In this document: one piece after another, positions 17,947 through 26,065 of the stretch
How positions within the stretch are numbered: the first letter of the stretch is position 1
How the letters are laid out: the number at the start of each line of letters is the position of its first letter
NCBI GenBank assembly: GCA_027531445.1
Contig: JAPZRK010000041.1
Coordinates: forward strand, 1 to 64,000
Source: Leptospira sp.
GTDB lineage: Bacteria > Spirochaetota > Leptospiria > Leptospirales > Leptospiraceae
Length of the DNA: 64,000 bases
Direction of reading: 5' to 3'
The notes under the pieces: model-generated
The model's input: the letters and a program-made list of their open reading frames with translations, nothing else
What the model was told of the DNA's origin: nothing
Databases searched by the model: none
Made by a program: the position numbers and the translations under genes

Positions 17947-19017
17947 ATGCCTTCTTCACAACTCCAACCTATTTCTTGGAATCAAGGTGAACTCATCCTC
18001 CTTGATCAAAGAAAATTACCGAAAGAAAAAACCTTCCTCCATCTTCGGACACTAGAGGAAACCATCTTTGCGATTCAAGAGATGGCGGTACGAGGTGCAC
18101 CAGCAATTGCGATTACAGGGGTTTTTGCATTGGCACTTGGAGTTTCTGGAAAATCTGGGGAAGTCGATCGACTTGAGCTGGCAGAACTGATTCGCAGAGT
18201 GTTTGAATCACGACCTACGGCGGTAAATCTTTCATTGGCGCTTAATGAAGTGAAACGAATTACAAGCGAGCTTGGCCAATGGTCGGAAATCGCAAAAGCA
18301 ATCGAAGCATTGGCAATCAAATTGATGGCAAATGATCTGCGAGACAACCAGATCTTAGGGAAAAATGGGCTCACTCTATTTGATTTAAATCAAAAAGAAT
18401 TCCATATCATTACTCACTGTAATACGGGAGCATTAGCTACTGCGGGACACGGAACGGCACTTGGTGTAATCCGGTCCCTTCGAGATGCAGGAAAGAAGGT
18501 AATCGTCTATGCAGACGAAACAAGACCTTTTCTACAAGGATCACGTCTTACTGCATTTGAAATGCAAGAAGAAGGAATCGAATGTTATGTGATAACTGAT
18601 GGAATGTCAGGTTGGCTCATGTCATCTCGTAAAATAGACGCAGTGATTGTTGGTTGTGATCGAGTAGCAATGAATGGCGATACTGCAAATAAAATTGGAA
18701 CATACAATCTCGCAATCGTTGCAAAAGCCCATGGGGTTCCCGTTTTTGTTTGTGCGACCAGGGATAGTTTTGATCAAAATCTTTCGACAGGGAGTTTGAT
18801 TCCGATCGAGATGAGACGAGAGGAAGAGGTAACAAGATTTGATTTTATCAAAGGAAAGGATGGTTCTTCTTATTTAGAAGAGGGAACGACATCTCCCATC
18901 GGCGCAAGAGCGCTAAATCCCTCTTTTGATGTAACACCCAATTCTTACATATCCTCATTTGTTACTGAATTCGGTTGTTTTTCACCTTCCGAAATTGAAA
19001 GTCGTCTAAAAAAGTAA
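17947..19017 (+). CDS. mtnA: S-methyl-5-thioribose-1-phosphate isomerase
   Basis: 356 residues, the usual MtnA length. It converts methylthioribose-1-phosphate to methylthioribulose-1-phosphate in methionine salvage. Diagnostic segments are MAVRGAPAIAITG, the catalytic Cys in HCNTGALATAGHGTALG, ADETRPFLQGSRLTAFE and the catalytic Asp in VGCDRVAMNGDTANKIGTYN. These distinguish it from the eIF2B-alpha regulatory subunits. It is followed 13 nt later by msrA, so both genes concern methionine metabolism or repair. Confidence 0.95.
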   Translation: MPSSQLQPISWNQGELILLDQRKLPKEKTFLHLRTLEETIFAIQEMAVRGAPAIAITGVFALALGVSGKSGEVDRLELAELIRRVFESRPTAVNLSLALNEVKRITSELGQWSEIAKAIEALAIKLMANDLRDNQILGKNGLTLFDLNQKEFHIITHCNTGALATAGHGTALGVIRSLRDAGKKVIVYADETRPFLQGSRLTAFEMQEEGIECYVITDGMSGWLMSSRKIDAVIVGCDRVAMNGDTANKIGTYNLAIVAKAHGVPVFVCATRDSFDQNLSTGSLIPIEMRREEEVTRFDFIKGKDGSSYLEEGTTSPIGARALNPSFDVTPNSYISSFVTEFGCFSPSEIESRLKK

Positions 19018-19030
19018 GGAGATAGTTGCA

Positions 19031-19540
19031 ATGCAAGAAATAGCAACCCTTGGTGGTGGATGTTTTTGGTGTGTAGAGGCGGTTTTTGTTCGGATACCAG
19101 GTGTTATATCTATAAGTTCTGGTTATGCGGGTGGACACACTACCTCACCTACCTATAAAGATATATGTACTGGTAATACTGGTCATGCAGAGGTGATCCA
19201 GATCACATTTGATACAAATCTGGTAAGTTATTCTCAGATTTTAGATATTTTTTGGCACGCACACGATCCGACTACTCTCAATAGACAAGGAAATGATGTC
19301 GGAACTCAGTATCGTTCTGTTATCTTTTACCATAATGAAAATCAAAAAGTTTTGGCGGAGAAATCAAAATCGGAATCTGCTTACTTATTTCCGAAACCAA
19401 TTGTAACCGAAATACTACCACTCCCTACTTTCTACAAAGCAGAAGAGTATCATCAAAGTTTCTTCGAAAAAAATCCGAGTAATCCTTATTGTAATTATGT
19501 TATTTTACCAAAATTGGATAAGTTAGCACTTAAACTTTAA
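19031..19540 (+). CDS. msrA: Peptide-methionine (S)-S-oxide reductase
   Basis: 169 residues. The active-site GCFWCVEA motif is at residues 10-17, with the family-typical GYAGGHTTSPTYKDICTGNTGHAE and the DPTTLNRQGNDVGTQYRS block. MsrA repairs methionine-S-sulphoxide in oxidised proteins using thioredoxin. AAGGAGA lies 5-12 nt upstream of the ATG. Probably cotranscribed with mtnA. No msrB fusion is present. Confidence 0.96.
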   Translation: MQEIATLGGGCFWCVEAVFVRIPGVISISSGYAGGHTTSPTYKDICTGNTGHAEVIQITFDTNLVSYSQILDIFWHAHDPTTLNRQGNDVGTQYRSVIFYHNENQKVLAEKSKSESAYLFPKPIVTEILPLPTFYKAEEYHQSFFEKNPSNPYCNYVILPKLDKLALKL

Positions 19541-19551
19541 GTAGATACTTT

Positions 19552-21042
19552 TTATTTACCAGACTTAAATGCAGTCATCATGGCTTTTTCCTGTTGTGGA
19601 AAAAAGTTCATGACGAATGCAGTTTGTGCTTTTACTAATTTATCAATTTGTCTTCGGTATTTGATAATGGCACCTGGATGTGCCGTATTACGCACAACTA
19701 GTTTGACGTTTTCATTATTGTATCTTGAAGATTTAAGCTCTTCTACTTTTGATTTTAAAAGTTCAAGAGTTTTTGATTTTTTGGAATATGCGTCAAAAAC
19801 ATCTTTGAATTTTTGTTTTCTTGCTTCATCTAGTTTTCCACGAGTTCTTTGTACAACTTCTTTGATCTTTTGAATTTCCGGAAGCACAGCTTCCAATTCT
19901 TTGTCCAGCTCTACGATCATCTGTGTACCTTCATTCAACAAACGATCGTTTTTGTAATGAAACCCAACTTCCACACTTGTATCCATTTGTGCAGAGGAGC
20001 CTAGTGATGCGAGAGTGATACCCTTAAATGCGATAACATCTGATCCAATCAGAGATGATGACTCTCCCGTTAATACAATATTACCTAAACAAAGTATCTT
20101 TGAACCCAAGATAAAGTTCTCAATGATACAATCACCATCCACTTCAATTACTGCATTTTCGATAAATTTTGAGTGGAGGTCACCTTTGATGCGGATTACA
20201 CCTTTGCCTTTTCCTTTCACACCACCCTTAACTTCGAGATCTTCACCGACTGTGACTTCGGATGATTCAACGTTGCCATCTAGATACAAGGAGCCTGTAC
20301 AATTTACAACTGCACCTTCCTCTATGGTGCCTTTGACACGGATTGTACCTTCAAAATTAATATTTCCGGTCCCTAGACCAATACTAGAATCGATTGTCAA
20401 TTCGGGGGAGACTGTGAGTGAATTGTCCGTGGAAAAAACAACACCACTTAAACCTGCATAATATTCTTTGATTTGTATGTCGGGGTTTTCTGGATCCTGA
20501 ACTGTTTTTGGTAGAACGTTTTTTCCTAAAGTCAGTTTCGGTCGGTCGATTGGGTTGGGATAAATAGGATTTCCCTGAACGTCTATCCCTTGTTCGCCGG
20601 GAATTCCCTCAAACAAAGTAGCGAGTTTTTCTCCCTCTTTGATATGAACATATTTATTGATATTTCGAAAGTCTGCACTACCATCTTCTTTGAGTACAAC
20701 ACGTTGGGCCCTTTGGAAAAAAAATTTGATCCAACCGCTTTGTCCCTGTTTGGCTGGAATCCCGCGAGCGATGATAAATTCAAGTTGGGATTTCGTTTTG
20801 TCACTTTCTTTGATGGCAGTCTGAATCGCTATCGCTGCCTCTTCTACTGCTTTGACATCGATTCTATCCCTGTGAAGACCGGCCGCTTCTACGTACTCCA
20901 AAAGTAGGATGTGGTTTAAATCACCACCTACAAGCCAGCCGAGTTTAGCCGACATCGTGGCAGTAAGCCGGTCGTCGGAAATTTGAAAATGTAGACCCCG
21001 GCTGGGATTGAATTCTGGTGAATTGGCAGGTGCGGAACTCAT
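19552..21042 (-). CDS. FapA-family (DUF342) protein
   Basis: 496 residues. The N-terminal region ends at the typical GEKLATLFEGIPGEQGIDVQGNPI segment. A right-handed beta-helix-like stretch (about 215-345) with repeated TVGEDLEVKGGVKGKG and VDGDCIIENFILG units follows. The C-terminal third is a coiled coil (about 365-430). This order is the mark of the DUF342/FapA family, linked to polymerisation of polar cell-surface or flagellar assemblies and to cell-shape determinants in other bacteria. Its exact role in spirochaetes is unknown. It is the last gene of a minus-strand run that includes CheX-like and GGDEF-like proteins. Confidence 0.82.
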   Translation of the reverse strand: MSSAPANSPEFNPSRGLHFQISDDRLTATMSAKLGWLVGGDLNHILLLEYVEAAGLHRDRIDVKAVEEAAIAIQTAIKESDKTKSQLEFIIARGIPAKQGQSGWIKFFFQRAQRVVLKEDGSADFRNINKYVHIKEGEKLATLFEGIPGEQGIDVQGNPIYPNPIDRPKLTLGKNVLPKTVQDPENPDIQIKEYYAGLSGVVFSTDNSLTVSPELTIDSSIGLGTGNINFEGTIRVKGTIEEGAVVNCTGSLYLDGNVESSEVTVGEDLEVKGGVKGKGKGVIRIKGDLHSKFIENAVIEVDGDCIIENFILGSKILCLGNIVLTGESSSLIGSDVIAFKGITLASLGSSAQMDTSVEVGFHYKNDRLLNEGTQMIVELDKELEAVLPEIQKIKEVVQRTRGKLDEARKQKFKDVFDAYSKKSKTLELLKSKVEELKSSRYNNENVKLVVRNTAHPGAIIKYRRQIDKLVKAQTAFVMNFFPQQEKAMMTAFKSGK

Positions 21043-21090
21043 TCTCTATCCATTATCGGCACCCGCTTGGCAAAAACATACTAGAATCTT

Positions 21091-22125
21091 TTAGGGTTTT
21101 AACCAATCAAAGAAACTTCCGAATGTTTTCAGTAGTCCGGGAACCCCGGTGATTTGCTCGCTAATGGGAAGGTTGTCTCCGTGAGTTAGGGCGGAAGAGG
21201 TGCGAAAGACATATTTATGGCGTTTTTCTTCGAAAAAATTTGCCAATTTGCGAGATTCATCAGGCGAAATGACTGGATCCGCCACCCCATGGAGAAGGGA
21301 GACTGGCGTCTTCAAACCTTCCATTTGGTAGTATGGCGAAAAAGCCTTCGGGTATTCAACAGGAAAGGTATTCTGGAGATCCACCGCCAATTTTGCTCGG
21401 AACCCAGCTGAACTCACCACCTGATTGTAAAAATCTTTTGAGCTTTTTGACACATTTGCAAGTAACTTGGGTGCTATTGCATCCGTTCCTGTACGATGAT
21501 AAGTGTTGTCGCGTGCGGCTTCAAAGAAAACGGGTGTCAATTCTTTGCCGAGTTTTTTATCCAATCTATCGACGAGATTATAAAGCAAAATCATAACGCC
21601 ATAGTTATCTCGATGATAATTTTCAAAAACAAATGGAAATGTATCTAAAAAGTCGCAATAGCCACCGACCGCCATAAAGGATGAAACTCGATCTGCTAAT
21701 GGTGTTCGAGAACAAGCAATTAAGCCCATACCGCTAGAAAAGCTAACAGAAAAAAATCCAAAATTTTTACCGTCAAACCATGTAGGTTGGTCAGTTAGCT
21801 CGAGTGCAACGGATTCGATATTATTGATTGAGTCTAAAGACATTCGCAATTCTTTAATCTCCGTTAACTCTGGAGTGACAACAGCGAATCCGCAATGTGA
21901 TAAATTTTCGGCTAGTTCGATGACTCGTCTATCATCTATACCGTCAGCATTCAATCCATGCTGAAAATAAATGCCAGGTAGCTTTGATTTTTTTAGATTG
22001 ATGGGTGAGTAGACTTTGGCTCGTCGATTGCCTTTTAAGATAACAGTTTCTGACTGTATATTTTTATTTTTGATTATACCGCCATAGGTAAATAACATTG
22101 GGACAGAAAGAAAATAAGGCCTCAT
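21091..22125 (-). CDS. Alpha/beta hydrolase
   Basis: 344 residues. LPGIYFQHGLNADGIDD is the strand-turn with oxyanion-type HG. A nucleophile Ser lies in FFSVSFSSGMGL, within the usual loop after strand 5. The acid is probably the Asp in LLHGVADPVISPDESR and the base the His in LTHGDNLP, in the right order for a hydrolase triad. A short hydrophobic N-terminus may be a weak anchor. The substrate is unknown. The gene starts 9 nt after the CheX-like gene stop with little Shine-Dalgarno, so it may depend on upstream translation. Confidence 0.75.
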   Translation of the reverse strand: MRPYFLSVPMLFTYGGIIKNKNIQSETVILKGNRRAKVYSPINLKKSKLPGIYFQHGLNADGIDDRRVIELAENLSHCGFAVVTPELTEIKELRMSLDSINNIESVALELTDQPTWFDGKNFGFFSVSFSSGMGLIACSRTPLADRVSSFMAVGGYCDFLDTFPFVFENYHRDNYGVMILLYNLVDRLDKKLGKELTPVFFEAARDNTYHRTGTDAIAPKLLANVSKSSKDFYNQVVSSAGFRAKLAVDLQNTFPVEYPKAFSPYYQMEGLKTPVSLLHGVADPVISPDESRKLANFFEEKRHKYVFRTSSALTHGDNLPISEQITGVPGLLKTFGSFFDWLKP

Positions 22126-22134
22126 GAATTGACA

Positions 22135-22647
22135 TCACAGTATCTTTGGAAATTTTTCCAACAATAAAACACAGTAAAGCCTGCCAAGATATTCCTCTTC
22201 TCTGCGGTCTTTTAAAAAAAATATGAGGATATATTGCCTGTAGTTTTCGAGTGATATTGGAACAAGTTTGTTGTTGAGATTTTCTGGAGTTAGAATATCA
22301 ATTTGATACCTTCCAAGTCTCATTTCGCTAATCAAGTGTCCACTGATTTGGTTTGCAAATTCCATCATAATCGAGGTGGAATGTGCTTTCGAAGTGGGAT
22401 CAATTTGAAAGGTATTAGCAATTTTTGGAAGTAGCTTAAGCTTTGTAAAGCCATCTAATCCGAGATAAATTTTCCCATTCAAATCACCTGCAAATTTAAC
22501 ACAGGTACAATTTTCAAAACATAAGCCTTCATTTTTTGATGGACCATATGCTTCTCTTTCCGCCTGAATTTGAAGAGTTTTCTGAAATTGTTCCGGAATA
22601 ATCTGCGAAACAATCAAAATAAACTTTTCATCAAGTAATGGATCCAT
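22135..22647 (-). CDS. CheX/CheC-like protein
   Basis: 170 residues. The segment FAGDLNGKIYLGLDGFTKLKLL, then MMEFANQISGHLISEM has the E..N arrangement found in the helix of CheC/CheX/FliY-type CheY-P phosphatases, with the flanking beta strands as expected. CheX dephosphorylates CheY-P in Borrelia and Thermotoga. The start is coupled to the preceding gene through TAATG. The protein is more divergent than bona fide CheX, so catalytic activity is uncertain. Confidence 0.6.
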   Translation of the reverse strand: MDPLLDEKFILIVSQIIPEQFQKTLQIQAEREAYGPSKNEGLCFENCTCVKFAGDLNGKIYLGLDGFTKLKLLPKIANTFQIDPTSKAHSTSIMMEFANQISGHLISEMRLGRYQIDILTPENLNNKLVPISLENYRQYILIFFLKDRREEEYLGRLYCVLLLEKFPKIL

Positions 22648-23771
22648 TATGCGGCGTTAGAAAGTATGCTTGATTCCAAGGATGCAAAAGTTTGTTTGAT
22701 CCATTGGTCAAATTTTCCAGAAACATTTTTATTTACACTGTGACCTAATGCGAGTTCACAATCATATCCCATCTGATCCAATTCTTCGACAAAACTTTGA
22801 ATGAATACAGAAAATTCATAAATGGACTGATTTGGTAAAAAACATCCTAAAATCTGGTCTTCGATTTGGAACAAACCATTGTCGGTAAAGCCTTTTGCTT
22901 TTGTTTTTTCATTGAGGCAGACGGCAAATTCAAAATGATTTGAAGTATTTATAAATTTTAGTAACACCATTACCTGTGAGTGTTGTGAATAAAATCGATC
23001 CTTAGCACTCATATAAAAATGAGATCGGTTTAACAGACCTGTTTTTGAATCCTTAAGTGCTTTATCATATTCTCTTTGCTCCATTAACTTTTCTGAAAGA
23101 GTGATTGTCGTTAACCAGAGTGGATTGATTTCTGATTCAAAAAACTGATCTTTTGTTTGCATACAAACTAAGCCAAAAACTTGAGAATTCAGCATCAAAG
23201 GTAAATACAGTTTTTGGTTGTCCTTTGATAAACTCGGCAATCCGCGTTTAAGATTTGATTCATCAGATGTTTCCCATTCGATCTCGTTTGGCTCGGAATC
23301 GATTACGATTGATCCCTTCTGCCAGATACTTTCTGTAAAATGGTTCCCATCAAAATAAGCATATAATATAGAACTAATTTTACTATTTTGGGAAGGTAAA
23401 ATGAAATCTTTCACCACTTCTGAAAATCGAAGCCGAGCATGTTTTGCCTTGATTTCTGCCGAGAGAGTAATTGGATCCTCATCAATAAATATGGGTTCAT
23501 GATTAGAATCAGTCATTTCATGATTTGCTTGGAGTGAATCAAGATTTGGAACATCCGTCAATGAAACGACTACCGGTTCAGGTAGAGTGACCGTGGTTCT
23601 GTCCGAACTTTCCACAATCGGACTACCCATCTCACTTACACTAAAAATCAAGAGGCAAAGAAGTAATGTTGATGAAACCAGTAATCCTAGGGTGATCCAG
23701 GAGAAATAGAGCCAAAATTGGAGAAGCAGTCCGACTGTGAAAAAAATAATAGGAATTAAATATCGTTTCAT
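22647..23771 (-). CDS. Membrane-anchored GAF and degenerate GGDEF protein
   Basis: 374 residues from the ATG at 23771; the longer open frame adds 21 residues without motif. Two closely spaced hydrophobic helices (about 5-50) anchor it, followed by a GAF-like region (about 110-235: LYAYFDGNHFTES...KLYLPLMLNSQVFGLVCM). The remainder begins DSKTGLLNRSHFY, the hallmark start of a GGDEF domain, but the GGDEF signature itself is absent (IEDQILGCFLP sits where it would be). Loss of catalysis is therefore expected; it could be a c-di-GMP-related or purely structural signalling protein. Next to a CheX-like gene. Confidence 0.65.
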   Translation of the reverse strand: MKRYLIPIIFFTVGLLLQFWLYFSWITLGLLVSSTLLLCLLIFSVSEMGSPIVESSDRTTVTLPEPVVVSLTDVPNLDSLQANHEMTDSNHEPIFIDEDPITLSAEIKAKHARLRFSEVVKDFILPSQNSKISSILYAYFDGNHFTESIWQKGSIVIDSEPNEIEWETSDESNLKRGLPSLSKDNQKLYLPLMLNSQVFGLVCMQTKDQFFESEINPLWLTTITLSEKLMEQREYDKALKDSKTGLLNRSHFYMSAKDRFYSQHSQVMVLLKFINTSNHFEFAVCLNEKTKAKGFTDNGLFQIEDQILGCFLPNQSIYEFSVFIQSFVEELDQMGYDCELALGHSVNKNVSGKFDQWIKQTFASLESSILSNAA

Positions 23772-23845
23772 GGTATCTTTGCCGTTACTGTATATAACGG
23801 GCAAAAATCTATTTCTCTGAAATGATTTTCGCAAACTGCCAGTAA

Positions 23846-24586
23846 ATGAAACTATACACCGAACTTGCTGAATATTATTTCACGATTGAAGAAGCTGGCA
23901 GAAAGTTCCCCGAAGAGGTGGAATTTCTACGCGAAACTTTCAAAAGACACAAAATTCAAACGATCGTAGATATCGGATGTGGAACGGGCGAGCATGTGAA
24001 AGAAATGCAAGCAATGGGTTTCAAGATCCTCGGCGTTGATGGATCAAACCGAATGCTAGAAATCGCAAAACAGAGATATCCGCATTGCTCCTTTGAATAT
24101 GGGCGATTGGAAGACTATTTTGCGAAACAGCCTGTGGATGCTATTACATGTCTTTTTGGAACATTTAACTATCTATTAGACGACAATGCAGTAATTACTT
24201 TCTTAAGAAACACACATCGTAATTTAAAACAGGCGGGTCTTGCCATCTTGGAGATTTGGAATGCGGATCCAATCTATCGTATCAAGCGTAAACCGTTAAC
24301 GACAGTTAGCAATGTCAGACAAGGCAACGTTTCGATTCGCCGAAATCGAGGATTTCGTATGACAAGAGCAGATGACGTTGCAATTGTTGAGGTCAATTAC
24401 GTTTACAATTTGAATCATAAAGATCTTAAAGATCGTCACACCATGCGAGTTTTTCATTACCCCCAAATTCAAAATTTTCTGGAAGATGCAAAATTTGAGG
24501 TTTTACATGTGTTTGGTAGCTATGCTGGTGATAAATACTTAAAAACTGGTGCTCGTATTCTTGTTGTGGCGAAAAAGAGATCTTGA
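23846..24586 (+). CDS. Class I SAM-dependent methyltransferase
   Basis: 246 residues. Motif I is VDIGCGTGEHVKEM (about residues 41-54), followed by LGVDGSNRMLEIAKQRYP as motif II. Motif post II includes DAITCLFGTFNYLLDD and the fold continues with VAIVEVNYVYNLNHKDLKDRHTMR. This is the Rossmann-like core of a small-molecule or general methyltransferase, related to those annotated as methyltransferase domain 25. The substrate is not predictable. It diverges from the GAF-GGDEF gene. Confidence 0.82.
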   Translation: MKLYTELAEYYFTIEEAGRKFPEEVEFLRETFKRHKIQTIVDIGCGTGEHVKEMQAMGFKILGVDGSNRMLEIAKQRYPHCSFEYGRLEDYFAKQPVDAITCLFGTFNYLLDDNAVITFLRNTHRNLKQAGLAILEIWNADPIYRIKRKPLTTVSNVRQGNVSIRRNRGFRMTRADDVAIVEVNYVYNLNHKDLKDRHTMRVFHYPQIQNFLEDAKFEVLHVFGSYAGDKYLKTGARILVVAKKRS

Positions 24587-24628
24587 CTTTCGTTTGAAAT
24601 CGGATATCTCAATCTATTGGGAGATCAT

Positions 24629-26056
24629 ATGGCAAATACAGCAAGTTTTCAAGTCATCGTAATCGGCGGAGGTCCAGGAGGTTATGTCGCAGCAATACGA
24701 GCCGCACAACTTGGCCTATCCACAGCAATTATCGAAAAGGAAAAACTAGGTGGTGTTTGTCTAAATTGGGGTTGCATTCCCACAAAAGCACTGTTAGAGA
24801 GTGCGCATGTGCTTGAACATTTAAAAAAGGCCGCATCATTTGGTCTCAAAGCAGACAATGTCTCTGCGGAATTCGAATCAGTTATCAAAAGGTCGAGAAA
24901 CGTCGCTGACCAGATGGCGAAAGGCGTTGAGTTCCTAATGAAAAAAAATCAAATTACGGTCATACCAGGCACTGCTACACTTACAGACAAAAACACCATT
25001 GAGGTCAAAACGGATAAAGGAGAATCCGCAACTTACGGCGCCGATTTTATCATTATCGCAGTTGGTGCAAAAAACAAGGCCCTTCCATTTTTGCCTTTCG
25101 ATTCGGAAAAAGTTTTATCTGCTAGAGAAGCTATGGTCCAAAAGACTGTTCCCAAGACGCTTGCGATCATCGGCGCGGGAGCAATCGGTGTAGAGTTTGC
25201 AGACTTTTATGCATCAATGGGTGCAAAAGTTACGCTAATTGAATTCCAAGAACATCTACTTCCCAATGAGGATGCAGAGATCTCATCGATTCTAGAAAAG
25301 TCATTCAAAAAAAGAGATATAGAACAATACTTAAGTTATGCGGTCGAATCTGCTTCTATTTCGGGTGGTGCAGTTGAGTTAACTTTACAAGATCGAAAGT
25401 CCGCCAAAAAAGACAAACTCAGCTTTGAGCGTGTTATCGTTGGAGTCGGCATTGCACCCAATACAGCTGGAATGGGATTAGAAGCCTGCGGCATAAAAAC
25501 CAAAAACGGATTTATCGAAATTACTTCGGGATACCGAACTACAATGGACAATGTTTATGCGATCGGTGATTGCATTCCAACGCCGTCATTAGCGCATGTA
25601 GCTAGTGCAGAAGGCGTTCGAGCCGCGGAAGATATTTCGATTCGAATCGGAAATCCTCATAAATTAGAAGTTCATCCATTGAATTATGATTATATACCAG
25701 GATGTACCTATTGCCATCCTGAAGTTGCGAGTGTTGGGCTCACTGAAGCTAAGGCTCTCGCACTGGGTTTTGAGCTACAGATAGGCAAGTTTCCATTTAC
25801 TGCTAGTGGCAGGGCACAAGCACAAGGTGACACCTCAGGTATGGTCAAAATTATCTCAGATAAAAAACATGGAGAGATTTTGGGGGCACATATCATCGGT
25901 GGTGCGGCAACAGAAATGATCTCAGAATTGACATTGGGCGCAAACATGGAGCTAACTGTAAAGGAGCTTGCGACTACGATTCATGCGCATCCTACCCTTG
26001 CTGAAGGAGTCATGGAAGCTGCAGCTGCTGTATTAGGTGAAGCAATTAATATTTAA
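24629..26056 (+). CDS. lpdA: Dihydrolipoyl dehydrogenase
   Basis: 475 residues from the ATG at 24629, chosen because GGGAG lies 6 nt upstream; an in-frame TTG 12 nt earlier is less likely. The E3 component of 2-oxo acid dehydrogenase complexes. FAD motif VIVIGGGPGGYVAAIRAAQLG, redox disulphide GGVCLNWGCIPTKAL, NAD motif IGAGAIGVEFADFYASMG, FAD-binding YAIGDC, and the C-terminal active-site HAHPTLAEGVMEAA (His-Glu pair) are all present. The paired E1/E2 subunits are not in this window. Confidence 0.96.
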   Translation: MANTASFQVIVIGGGPGGYVAAIRAAQLGLSTAIIEKEKLGGVCLNWGCIPTKALLESAHVLEHLKKAASFGLKADNVSAEFESVIKRSRNVADQMAKGVEFLMKKNQITVIPGTATLTDKNTIEVKTDKGESATYGADFIIIAVGAKNKALPFLPFDSEKVLSAREAMVQKTVPKTLAIIGAGAIGVEFADFYASMGAKVTLIEFQEHLLPNEDAEISSILEKSFKKRDIEQYLSYAVESASISGGAVELTLQDRKSAKKDKLSFERVIVGVGIAPNTAGMGLEACGIKTKNGFIEITSGYRTTMDNVYAIGDCIPTPSLAHVASAEGVRAAEDISIRIGNPHKLEVHPLNYDYIPGCTYCHPEVASVGLTEAKALALGFELQIGKFPFTASGRAQAQGDTSGMVKIISDKKHGEILGAHIIGGAATEMISELTLGANMELTVKELATTIHAHPTLAEGVMEAAAAVLGEAINI

Positions 26057-26065
26057 AGTAAAGCA

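Noticed and set aside
20015..20461. 148-residue open frame on the plus strand inside the FapA gene
   Set aside because: Shadow of the FapA frame; no ribosome site and Ser/Pro/Thr-rich as expected for an antisense frame.
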